In this document: piece by piece, positions 56,482 to 64,000 of the stretch
How positions within the stretch are numbered: position 1 is the first letter of the stretch
Layout: the number at the start of each line of letters is the position of its first letter
Origin: Actinomycetes bacterium
GTDB lineage: Bacteria > Actinomycetota > Acidimicrobiia > Acidimicrobiales > RAAP-2
Assembly: GCA_021791145.1 (NCBI GenBank)
Contig: JAJYXE010000008.1
Location: 1 to 64,000, forward strand
DNA length: 64,000 nt
Reading direction: 5' to 3'
Translations under genes and position numbers: made by a program
The notes under the pieces: model-generated
What the model was told of the DNA's origin: nothing
The model's input: the letters and a program-made list of their open reading frames with translations, nothing else
Databases searched by the model: none

Positions 56482-58173
56482 TCAGCAGGCGAGCTCTCCG
56501 AGCACCTGCTCTGCGTCGACGATGCGGTAGGCGTACCCCTGCTCGGCCAAGAACCGCTGGCGGCGGAGCGCGAACTCCTGGTCGTTGGTGTCGCGCGAGA
56601 CCACCGAGTAGAAGTGGGCCTGGCGGCCGTCCCTCTTCGGGCGAAGGAGGCGGCCCAGGCGCTGGGCCTCCTCCTGGCGGCTCCCGAAGGTGCCCGAGAC
56701 CTGGATCGCCACGCTCGCCTCGGGGAGGTCCACCGAGAAGTTGGCGACCTTGGACACGACGAGCACCGGGATCTCCCCGCAGCGGAAGGCGGCGAAGAGC
56801 CGCTCGCGCTCGGCCGTGGCCGTCGCCCCGGTGAGGACCGGCGCGCCCAGGCGCTGGCCGAGCACCTCGAGCTGGTCGAGGAACTGGCCGATCACGAGCG
56901 TCGGCTCGCCGGCCGCCACCGCGGCGGCGCACAGCGCGTCGACGACGGCGAGCTTGGAGCGGGCGGTCGCCCCGGCGCGGTAGCGGTCCTGGGCTTCGGC
57001 GAGCGCGTAGGCCATCCGCTCCTCGTCGGCGAGGGTGACCCGGACCTCGGTGCACGACGCCGGGGCGATGTAGCCCTGGGCCTCGATGTCCCGCCAGGGC
57101 ACGTCGAAGCGCTTGGGGCCGATGAGGCTGAACACGTCGCCTTCCTTGCGGTCCTCGCGCACCAGGGTCGCGGTGAGCCCGAGGCGCCGGCGGCTCTGGA
57201 TGTCCGCGGTCATCCGGAAGACCGGCGCGGGGAGGAGGTGGACCTCGTCGTAGACGATGAGGCCCCAGTCCTCGGCCGACAGGGTGTCCATGTGGGGGAG
57301 CAGCCGGCCGCGCTTCGTGATCACGATCTGGTAGGTGGCCAAGGTGACCGGGCGGATCTCCTTTCGCTCACCTGAGTACTCTCCGATCTCGTCGTCTCGG
57401 AGCGAGGTGTGGGCGAGCAGCTCCGCGCGCCACTGGCGCGCCGCGACCGTGCTCGTCACGAGGACGAGCGTCCGGCTCGAGACCTTCGCCATCGCGGCCA
57501 TCGCGACGGCGGTCTTGCCGGCTCCGCAGGGCAGGACCACCACCCCGCTCCCGGCGGCCACGAAGGCGTCGGCCGCCTGGCGCTGGTAGGCGCGGAGCGC
57601 GAAGGAGCCGTCCTCGCACAGCGCGATCGCATGCGGGCTGCCCTCGACGTAGCCGGCGCGGTCCTCCGCGGGCCACCCGAGCTTGATGAGGGCCTGCTTC
57701 AGCCGGCCGCGGTGCTCCCGGTAGACCGAGACCGTGTCGGCGTCGATGCGAGGCCCGAGGAGGGGGGCGATCATCTTCGCCCTGGTCGCCTCCTCGAGCA
57801 CCGGGCGGTCGCTCGTGCGCAGCACCAGGCCGTGGCGGGGGTCGTCTTCGAGGACCAGCCGCCCGTAGCGGGCGATCGTCTCGTTCACCTGGGCGAGCAG
57901 GGCGTCGGGGAGCGCGAAGCGGGACCAGCGGCGCAGGGAGGCGCAGACCGCCGCTGCGTCCATGCCGGCGGCGCGCGCGTTCCACAGGCCGAGCGGCGTC
58001 ATCCGGTAGGTGTGGACGTGCTCGGGAGAGCGCTCGAGCTCGGCGAAGGCGGCGATCTCCGTGCGGCAGTCCTCCGCGTCCGGGTGGTCGAGCTCGAGCA
58101 GGAGGGTCTGGTCCGACTGGACGATCAGCGGCCCTCCCCCCGGACGTGTGCGTGCATCTGGACCGTTCGTCAC
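56482..58173 (-). CDS. XPB/ERCC3-type DNA helicase
   Basis: A 563-residue superfamily 2 helicase. An N-terminal damage-recognition-like domain comes first (LLLELDHPDAEDCRTEIAAF). Motifs I (VLPCGAGKTAVAM), II (IVYDEVHLLP), III (GLTATLVRED, containing the RED element of XPB) and VI (QRLGRLLRPKRDG) follow. It unwinds DNA 3' to 5' and relates to repair. The GTG at 58173 overlaps the stop of the upstream partner gene (GTGA). Actinobacteria typically carry this gene beside a helicase-associated protein, as here. Confidence 0.92.
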   Translation of the reverse strand: MTNGPDARTRPGGGPLIVQSDQTLLLELDHPDAEDCRTEIAAFAELERSPEHVHTYRMTPLGLWNARAAGMDAAAVCASLRRWSRFALPDALLAQVNETIARYGRLVLEDDPRHGLVLRTSDRPVLEEATRAKMIAPLLGPRIDADTVSVYREHRGRLKQALIKLGWPAEDRAGYVEGSPHAIALCEDGSFALRAYQRQAADAFVAAGSGVVVLPCGAGKTAVAMAAMAKVSSRTLVLVTSTVAARQWRAELLAHTSLRDDEIGEYSGERKEIRPVTLATYQIVITKRGRLLPHMDTLSAEDWGLIVYDEVHLLPAPVFRMTADIQSRRRLGLTATLVREDRKEGDVFSLIGPKRFDVPWRDIEAQGYIAPASCTEVRVTLADEERMAYALAEAQDRYRAGATARSKLAVVDALCAAAVAAGEPTLVIGQFLDQLEVLGQRLGAPVLTGATATAERERLFAAFRCGEIPVLVVSKVANFSVDLPEASVAIQVSGTFGSRQEEAQRLGRLLRPKRDGRQAHFYSVVSRDTNDQEFALRRQRFLAEQGYAYRIVDAEQVLGELAC

Positions 58174-60929
58174 AGCAGCTCCTCCTCGGCGTCGGTCAGG
58201 ACCCGCGCCCAGCCGATCCTCTCCAGCACGTACTTCTGCTCGGACCAGCGGGGGGCCACCTGTCCGAGCATCACCCGCTCCGAGACGTCCAGGACGTCCA
58301 CGGTCACCTCCAGCGCCTTGCCCGCGCCCGACGTGTACGAGAGGCGGACCAGCCAGCCCTCCTCCTCTGCGAGCTCGAGGAGCCGGTGGATCTCGGCCGG
58401 GGCGTGGGCGATCTGCGAGGGGCGCTCCAGCCCGGCCCCGCGCCCCTCGCCGGCGGCGGCGGGCACGCCGTCGTCGTCGTCGATCCCGAGCTCGTAGCGC
58501 TCCATCGCGTCGAGGAGCACCGCGAGGTCCGGGTCGTCGAGGAGCACCTCGAGGTCTGGGTCGTCGAGGTCTGGGTCGTCGAGGTCTGTGGCGTCCTCGT
58601 CGCCTCCGCTCTCGTCCTCCAGCCCTGTCTCGGACCTCGGACGGCGAAGGAGGGTCGGGATCTCGACGCGCGCCGCGCCGGGGTGGCGGGCGGGCTCGGG
58701 CCGGCCCCGCCCCGGTCGGTCCGACGCCGCGAGCAGCGCCTCGGCGAGCGCTTGCAGGCGCTCGCCGTCGCCGGGCGAGGTCCCCTCCCCGTCGGGACCG
58801 GAGACCTGGCGCGCTGCGCCGGGACGGCCGCCGGGGCCCCGGACGCGAGAAGGAGGCGGCTGGGCCCGCTCGGGCTCGACCGAGGTGCGCACCACGGTCC
58901 CGTCCTCGCGCTCCTCCACGGGCAGGTACCCCTCCTCGCGCAGCGTGCCCAGCACCCGGCCGAGCGCGCTCGCGGAGACGAGGACCGTCGGGGAGATCGC
59001 GCGGAGCCCGAGCTTGGCGGCCTTCTTGCTGCGCAGCACCTCGGTCGCGAGCGCGGCGTCGTCGAAGCGGACGTAGCAGGCGCTCTGGCCGAGACGGATG
59101 TGCCCGTGGCGCCGCTCCACGTCGCCGACGAGGTAGGCGAGCGCCTGGGGGACGCCCTTGGCGGCGTGCGCCTCGAGGAAGGAGAGCACCTCGGCGCCGG
59201 TGCGCCCGGCGTCGAAGGCGCGCCGGACCGACCTCTCGCTGAACCGGTAGACCGCCGCGGCGCCGCGCCCTTCCACCTCGGCGAGGAGTGTGAGCTCGGC
59301 GCGCACCTTCGGGGGCACCCGCCCGGTGGCGAGCGCGGTCAGGTCGCCTTGGAGCACCAGCTCCCACGCGTCGGACGCCGCGTCGGCGAGGAGCGCGCGG
59401 GCAGCGCCCGCGTCGCCGTCCGCGAGCGCACGGGCGAGCGCGCTGGGCGCGCCCTGGGCCGCAAGCCCGAGCAGCTCCATCTCTGCGAGGACCCAGCGCG
59501 CGATCAACGACGGCGAGGCGACCACGTCGCTCCAGGCGAGCGGGGCGTCCCACGAGGCGGCCTCGGCCAGCGCCTGGGCGGCCTCGGGGTCGGCATGCCC
59601 GAGCTCGCAGGCGAGCGCCAGCACCCCGGCGCGCTGGGGCCCCGCCGCCGTGTCGGCGTCGTCGGGCACCCAGGCGAGCGCGGGCAGCACCTTGCCGCGG
59701 GTGTCGGTGGCGCCGGCCATCCCCGGATACGTCGGCGCGCCGAGCCAGCCCTGCGCCAGGACCCACCAGCGCGCCGGGACGTCGAGCGCGAGCCAGTCGT
59801 CGGCGGCGGGCGTCGGCAGCACCATTCCCCGCCGGGTGTCCTCCACCACCAGCCCCGACGCGGCGGCGACCTCGAGCAGCACGAACGCATCGCGCTCGGG
59901 CACCTCGAGCTCGGCGGCCAGCCGGCGGACCTCCCTCACGCCCACCCCGCCGGCCTTGAGGACGGGTGCGGGCCTCACCCCCAGGCACTCGACCAGCCGT
60001 TCGACCGCCTGGCTCAGTGCGTCCACCCGGGCCACGACGTCGGCTGGCGACGGCTCGGTGAGCGCCGGGAGCTCCACGCGGGGCCGAAGGTAGGAGGCGG
60101 CGGGGAACGGATGCCCGCCGCGAAGCGCGAGGCCGACCTCGCGGGGCATCACCGCCGAGTGCCAGGTGTCCCGGAAGACGAGGCCGCGGTGGAGCAGCCA
60201 GGCGGGGCCGTCCTCCTCGCGGCGCGCGCCGCGATAGGCCGACGACGCGACCTCCCAGGGCAAGGACATCGACGCGGAGCCCACCGAGAGCCGCTGCGCG
60301 AGGGCGCGTGCCTCTCTGGGCGCGCCCTCGAGAAGCCTGGCGACCGCGTCGTGGTCGCCGAGCACGCCGAGCACGTCACGCACGAGCTCGGCCCTGCGGG
60401 TCGCCACCTTGCGCGTGCCCCACGCCCGCACGATCGACTGGAGGTCCGACACGTTGAGCCGCTCGACCAGGTCGGCTGCCGGAGGGCCGAGGGCGGCGGC
60501 CCCGGCGACCGCGAGGAACGCGGGGTGGACGCACAGCTCGCCGTCAGAGACGCGCGCGACGAGGTGGCGCGCCTCGAGCCACGCGAGAGCCCGCGCGAGC
60601 GGGAGCTCGGTCCCCTCGCCCGCCAAGCGCTGCACGTCCGCGCAGGCGACGTGCTTTTCGCCGAGCAGGGTGAAGAGCTGCACCACCTGGATGACCGAGC
60701 TGTCCGCCTGCCGCAGCGCGCGCAGGACGCTCGGCACCCCAAAGGCCCGGGCCCCGAGCTCCCCGAGAGAGGACGGAGCGGGCTCCGCGAGGTCGGGGCG
60801 CAGCGCGAGCAGCGCGGCCAGCCCCTCGGCGTCGAGGTCCGAGAGGTCCTCGGCGTGGGCGGGGGCCACCGCGCCGAGGTGCCGGGCGCCGGACGTGGGC
60901 CTCCCCTTCGCCTTGGTCCGAGGGCTCAT
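58170..60929 (-). CDS. Helicase-associated protein, partner of XPB
   Basis: A 919-residue protein of the actinobacterial helicase-associated family. The start ATG 60929 follows AAGGAGGCGGCG. The N-terminal two thirds are helical, with winged-helix-like stretches (LVERLNVSDLQSIVRAWGTR, LSFLEAHAAKGVPQALAYLV). A Pro/Gly/Arg-rich linker and an acidic repeat (DDPDL, about 58530-58600) lead to a C-terminal domain (EIHRLLELAEEEGWLVRLSY). Homologues are usually shorter, near 750 residues; the linker and repeat account for the difference. Overlap with the helicase gene implies co-translation. Its molecular role is not established. Confidence 0.8.
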   Translation of the reverse strand: MSPRTKAKGRPTSGARHLGAVAPAHAEDLSDLDAEGLAALLALRPDLAEPAPSSLGELGARAFGVPSVLRALRQADSSVIQVVQLFTLLGEKHVACADVQRLAGEGTELPLARALAWLEARHLVARVSDGELCVHPAFLAVAGAAALGPPAADLVERLNVSDLQSIVRAWGTRKVATRRAELVRDVLGVLGDHDAVARLLEGAPREARALAQRLSVGSASMSLPWEVASSAYRGARREEDGPAWLLHRGLVFRDTWHSAVMPREVGLALRGGHPFPAASYLRPRVELPALTEPSPADVVARVDALSQAVERLVECLGVRPAPVLKAGGVGVREVRRLAAELEVPERDAFVLLEVAAASGLVVEDTRRGMVLPTPAADDWLALDVPARWWVLAQGWLGAPTYPGMAGATDTRGKVLPALAWVPDDADTAAGPQRAGVLALACELGHADPEAAQALAEAASWDAPLAWSDVVASPSLIARWVLAEMELLGLAAQGAPSALARALADGDAGAARALLADAASDAWELVLQGDLTALATGRVPPKVRAELTLLAEVEGRGAAAVYRFSERSVRRAFDAGRTGAEVLSFLEAHAAKGVPQALAYLVGDVERRHGHIRLGQSACYVRFDDAALATEVLRSKKAAKLGLRAISPTVLVSASALGRVLGTLREEGYLPVEEREDGTVVRTSVEPERAQPPPSRVRGPGGRPGAARQVSGPDGEGTSPGDGERLQALAEALLAASDRPGRGRPEPARHPGAARVEIPTLLRRPRSETGLEDESGGDEDATDLDDPDLDDPDLEVLLDDPDLAVLLDAMERYELGIDDDDGVPAAAGEGRGAGLERPSQIAHAPAEIHRLLELAEEEGWLVRLSYTSGAGKALEVTVDVLDVSERVMLGQVAPRWSEQKYVLERIGWARVLTDAEEELL

Positions 60930-61168
60930 CGCCGCCTCCTTCGAGATGTCCTCCGATGGTCGCGTGCAGGTTCGCCTGCGACGCTGCAGCGGGACCGCCC
61001 GACACCCGGTGACGCGTGCCGGGTCACGGTACCAACCCGGTGCGCGCCGGTGGGTGATGCGCGACGACCTGGCACGACGGCGGCCGCGCGGCGCGGCGTG
61101 CGGCCCCGGGCGGCCCGCAGCGGCGGTCGGAGCGTCGCAGAGGCACTCGCCGGGGGCTCGGGGAACGG

Positions 61169-61174
61169 TAGATT
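61169..61174 (+). promoter_or_regulatory. -10 hexamer of the second YfhO-like gene
   Basis: TAGATT is eight bases before the GTG at 61183, with no ribosome binding site between. This fits a leaderless or near-leaderless transcript. Confidence 0.45.
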
Positions 61175-61182
61175 CGGCGGTC

Positions 61183-63885
61183 GTGGACGGGCACTCGGCA
61201 CGCACCCGGCGGGTGCTGCCCGACGCTTCGGCCATCGTGTGGCTGCTCGTCTCAGCGGCGGGGTTCCTCGCTCCCGCGCTCAGCCACGGCAAGGCGATCG
61301 GCCCCTACGACCTGCTGAAGGTGCTCGGCCTCACGAGCGTCCCCGGCGCCCACGTCCACAACGCGGTCGCCTCGGACCAGATCCAGCAGTTCATCCCCTG
61401 GCAGGTCCTGAGCTGGCGCCTGGTCCACGCCGGCATCGTGCCGCTCTGGCAGCCCGCCAACCTGCTCGGGATGCCGCTCGCCTGGAACTTCCAGTCCGCG
61501 CCGTTCGGCCTCGCCAACGCGGTGGGCTACGCGTTCCCGCTCGCGCTCGCCCACAGCGCGACCATCGCGACCGAGCTGGTGGTCGCCGGCACCGGCACCT
61601 ACGTGCTGTGCCGGATGCTCGCCCTCGACGTGCTGCCCTCGGCCATGGGCGCGACCATCTTCGAGCTCTGCGGAGCGTTCACCGTGTGGCTGGGCGTCTA
61701 CGAGGCAGACGTCTGCATGCTGCTCCCCTGGGCCCTCGCCGCGTCGGTGGCGCTGATCCGGCGTCGACGCAAGGCGGTCCCCACCGTCCTGCTCGCGCTG
61801 GTGCTCGCGCTCGCGTTCGCCGCGGGCGAGCCCCAGATCGACGTGTTCTTCATCCTCTTCGTCGCGGTCTTCGCGGTCGTGGTCGCGCTCGGCCGCGGCC
61901 GGGGGGCGCACTCGAGGGGCGCGGGAGGGCGCGGCGCAGGCGGCGGGTCACCCCGGCGCGCGCTGCTCGCGCACCTGTGGGCGCTCGTCGCGGCGGCGGG
62001 CCTGGTCGCGCCGATCTACCTCCCCGCGGGCCAGGTCCTCACCCGCTCGGCGCGTGTGCACGGGCCCTACGTCTCGTCCCTCCCACCGCACGACCTCACC
62101 CACCTGCTCTTCGTCGGCTACAGCGGGGTGCCGACCAACCTCACATCGATCATCGGCGTCGACAACCTCTACGTCTCGATGGTCTACGTCGGCTCGGTCG
62201 GCCTCGTCCTCGCGCTCGTGGGGCTCGTCTGGATCCGGCGCCGTCCCGAGGTCCTCGCCTTCCTCCTCCTCACGGTCGTGCTGCTCGTGGTGCTGTTCGC
62301 GCCGCCGGTCGCCGCGCTGATGCGCCACATCCCCGAGGCGAAGGTCTTCCGGCTGGACCTCGGCACCACGTTTTGCGACTTCGGCTTCGCGATGCTCGCC
62401 GCCTTCGGCGCGCAGGCCCTGGTCGAGTCCCGTCGCCAGCGCACCGCCGGCACCGGCGACGGCGTCGCCACCGACCCGCTCGTCACCGGCTGGACCGACC
62501 GCCTCCTCGTCGGGGGCACGGTGTTCCTCGCGCTCGCGCTCGCCGTGCTCGAGATCCGCCTGGGCGTCGGCCTCGGGCACCTGCGCCCCGCGCAGTCGAG
62601 CGTCCGGCAGGCGAGCTTCCTCTGGCCGACGATCGGGCTCGGGGTGTGCGCGCTCGTCGCCGTGGCGAGGCTTGTGCACCCCTCGGCGCGTGCGGCGCCC
62701 GGATCGCCGAGCGCGGGCGCGGGCGCGGGCGCCGGGCGGGCACGGCTCGCGCTCGCTCGCAGCACGGGGCTCGTCGCGGGCCGCGGCGGGCTGGTGCTCC
62801 TCGTCGGCGTCCAGGCGGCGTACTCGATCATCGGCGGGGCGTGGTTCCTCTCCTCGACCCCCGATCCGCTCCCGGTCACCCCGGCGATCGCCGCGCTCTC
62901 GCACGACACCGCCGGCGCGCTCGTCGGGATGGGGACATGCCCCCAGCTCCACGCCTTCCCCGGGACCGGGATCATGCCCGACGTGAACGCCACCTACGGG
63001 ATCGACGAGCTCGTCGACTACGACCCGATCATGACCACCCAGTACTACGCCGGGCTGGGCGGCCTGCTCGGCACGTCGCGCACGCCGCCTGCGGGCGAGA
63101 ACGCGCTCTTCTGCCCCAAGGTGTCCTCGGTCCGCACGGCCCGCTTCTTCGGCGCCTCCTACGTCCTCGAGCCGCCCGGCGCCGCCGGCCCGCCCGGGAC
63201 GACGCTCGTCGCCACGATCCGAGGCGAGCGCCTCTACGCGGTGCCGGGCTCGGGACGTGCGACGCTCGTGGCGCTCCCCCACGGGACAGGCGGGGGCCAG
63301 GGAGGCACGTGGTCGAGCTCGTGGGAGGGGCGGCCGGGCGCGCCCGCCGTCGTCCAGCCCGCCCGCGAGTCGGAGGCCGGGACATGGCGGGTCCGGGTCG
63401 ACGCCCACGGGCGCTCGCTCCTCGTCCTCCGGGTGACCGCGGTGCCCGGGTGGCACGCCACGATCGACGGCCGCCCGCTCGACCTGCGCACCTACGACAC
63501 ACTGCTCCTGGCCGCGGTCGTCCCCCCCGGGCGCCACGTGGTGGTGCTCCACTACTGGCCCTCGCTCTTCTCGGTGGGGCTGTACCTGGCCGCGGCGGCG
63601 GGGGCGGCACTTGCGGGGACGCTGGGATGGGCGTTGTGGGTGGGGCGGCGGAGGCGCCACGCTCGGGGCGGGGACGGAGGGGTTGCTCTCGGCGGGGCCG
63701 GTCGGAGTGGGGCCGGTCGGAGCGGGGCCGCTCGGGGCGGGGTCGCCGAGGCCGGGGTCAGTAGCGGGGCCGGCGGAGTCGGTCAGGCGAAGGGCGTGCG
63801 GCGGAGCCAGATGGCGCCGCCGGGTGTCTCGAGCATCGCGGGGAGCTCGGCCTCGACGCTGCCGGGGTGCTCGAGCGCGAGGTAG
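61183..63885 (+). CDS. YfhO-like polytopic membrane protein (second copy)
   Basis: A 900-residue membrane protein. It opens with a TM helix (ASAIVWLLVSAAGFLAPALS) and the extracytoplasmic segment IVPLWQPANLLGMPLAWNFQ, which corresponds to the LPWWNPYEGVGAPLAGEM motif of the protein at 10167. About a dozen TM helices, an outer domain and a final TM helix (VGLYLAAAAGAALAGTLGWA) follow. Predicted role: a GT-C-like enzyme or flippase-associated protein of cell envelope glycosylation. The last ~70 residues are Gly/Ala/Ser repeats overlapping the end of the opposite gene by about 100 bp, so the true stop may be poorly conserved. Confidence 0.68.
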   Translation: MDGHSARTRRVLPDASAIVWLLVSAAGFLAPALSHGKAIGPYDLLKVLGLTSVPGAHVHNAVASDQIQQFIPWQVLSWRLVHAGIVPLWQPANLLGMPLAWNFQSAPFGLANAVGYAFPLALAHSATIATELVVAGTGTYVLCRMLALDVLPSAMGATIFELCGAFTVWLGVYEADVCMLLPWALAASVALIRRRRKAVPTVLLALVLALAFAAGEPQIDVFFILFVAVFAVVVALGRGRGAHSRGAGGRGAGGGSPRRALLAHLWALVAAAGLVAPIYLPAGQVLTRSARVHGPYVSSLPPHDLTHLLFVGYSGVPTNLTSIIGVDNLYVSMVYVGSVGLVLALVGLVWIRRRPEVLAFLLLTVVLLVVLFAPPVAALMRHIPEAKVFRLDLGTTFCDFGFAMLAAFGAQALVESRRQRTAGTGDGVATDPLVTGWTDRLLVGGTVFLALALAVLEIRLGVGLGHLRPAQSSVRQASFLWPTIGLGVCALVAVARLVHPSARAAPGSPSAGAGAGAGRARLALARSTGLVAGRGGLVLLVGVQAAYSIIGGAWFLSSTPDPLPVTPAIAALSHDTAGALVGMGTCPQLHAFPGTGIMPDVNATYGIDELVDYDPIMTTQYYAGLGGLLGTSRTPPAGENALFCPKVSSVRTARFFGASYVLEPPGAAGPPGTTLVATIRGERLYAVPGSGRATLVALPHGTGGGQGGTWSSSWEGRPGAPAVVQPARESEAGTWRVRVDAHGRSLLVLRVTAVPGWHATIDGRPLDLRTYDTLLLAAVVPPGRHVVVLHYWPSLFSVGLYLAAAAGAALAGTLGWALWVGRRRRHARGGDGGVALGGAGRSGAGRSGAARGGVAEAGVSSGAGGVGQAKGVRRSQMAPPGVSSIAGSSASTLPGCSSAR
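63695..63760. repeat. Short tandem repeats in the tail of the second YfhO-like gene
   Basis: Units around gggccggtcggagtg (about 15 bp) repeat three or four times and encode the GAGRSGA-type tail. Confidence 0.7.
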
Positions 63886-64000
63886 TGGTTCCACAAGAGG
63901 ATCTCGAAGGCGCCGTTGAAGAGCAAGAAGGCGTGGAGGAGGTAGGCCTCGTTCCACGCACGGCCCGCCTCCACCCAGTGGCGCAGGCACTCGAAGGGCC
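63783..64000 (-). CDS. Partial gene, C-terminal end only, unrecognised
   Basis: An open frame enters from the right edge and ends with a stop at 63783, giving 72 residues. The sequence (WVEAGRAWNEAYLLHAFLLF, NGAFEILLWNHYLALEHPGS) is compositionally a real protein, rich in aromatic residues. I do not recognise the family. It converges on the second YfhO-like gene and overlaps its repeat-encoded tail. Confidence 0.6.
   Translation of the reverse strand, partial: PFECLRHWVEAGRAWNEAYLLHAFLLFNGAFEILLWNHYLALEHPGSVEAELPAMLETPGGAIWLRRTPFA

Noticed and set aside
61948..63990. 680-codon minus-strand frame opposite the second YfhO-like gene
   Set aside because: Composition is low-complexity Arg/Gly/Glu, with no family match, and it mirrors a clear membrane protein on the other strand.

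Overview
The window looks like chromosome of a high-GC actinobacterium. Evidence: very GC-rich third codon positions, many GTG starts, -10-type hexamers placed 6 to 8 bases before start codons (leaderless-style genes), a mycothiol S-conjugate amidase-like LmbE protein, an XPB-type helicase with its actinobacterial partner protein, and the cysteine desulfurase-mnmA-ligA gene order. A CWB2-type surface protein and a sedolisin-like secreted peptidase would suit an acidophilic or soil member such as Acidimicrobiia, but that assignment is inference.

Layout. 1-5.1 kb: methylmalonate-semialdehyde dehydrogenase and a class III aminotransferase, divergent from a PucR-type regulator (beta-alanine/amine catabolism). 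5.3-10.1 kb: ligA, mnmA and cysteine desulfurase. 10.2-16.5 kb: a YfhO-like membrane protein, a secreted PASTA-like protein, a succinate-semialdehyde dehydrogenase and a sirtuin. 16.5-24.3 kb: an apparently undescribed peptide export system, detailed below. 24.4-38 kb: small membrane protein, sedolisin, MpaB-like oxygenase, ileS, AAA ATPase, HAD phosphatase, quinone oxidoreductase, MmcQ-like protein, Mca-like amidase, and an ECF sigma factor fused to a membrane/extracytoplasmic tail. 38.4-51.1 kb: a D-amino acid/D-peptide utilisation island. 51.2-51.7 kb: a broken IS1380-type transposase. 51.9-64 kb: CWB2 surface protein, NCS1 permease, XPB helicase pair, a second YfhO-like protein and a truncated gene.

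The most interesting locus is 16539-24308, all on the minus strand. Three small genes encode 50-54 residue peptides with a shared acidic leader ending in V-K-G-G and strongly basic cores ending in F-F-x-x-R. Two cores are seven perfect Gly-x-Lys triplets with no Cys, Ser or Thr. Upstream lies a Crp/Fnr-type regulator; downstream lie an unrecognised 382-residue protein, a C39-peptidase ABC transporter (PCAT) with two N-terminal cyclic-nucleotide-binding-like domains, and an MBL-fold hydrolase. A near-palindrome of Crp-like geometry lies 81-90 bases before each peptide start. Two of the peptide genes sit in a tandemly duplicated cassette of about 416 bp. No known RiPP-modifying enzyme is visible.

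The D-amino acid island has a peptide-binding protein and DppB/DppC permeases, an M55 D-aminopeptidase, a CocE-like hydrolase, a regulator, a D-serine dehydratase-like enzyme, a D-amino acid dehydrogenase-like flavoprotein and an S12 serine hydrolase. It lacks transporter ATPases and lacks the short tandem repeats that pepper the rest of the window, and it ends beside the transposase remnant, so acquisition by transfer is plausible.

Short in-frame and intergenic tandem repeats occur in at least a dozen places outside the island, including inside conserved genes (ligA, mnmA).
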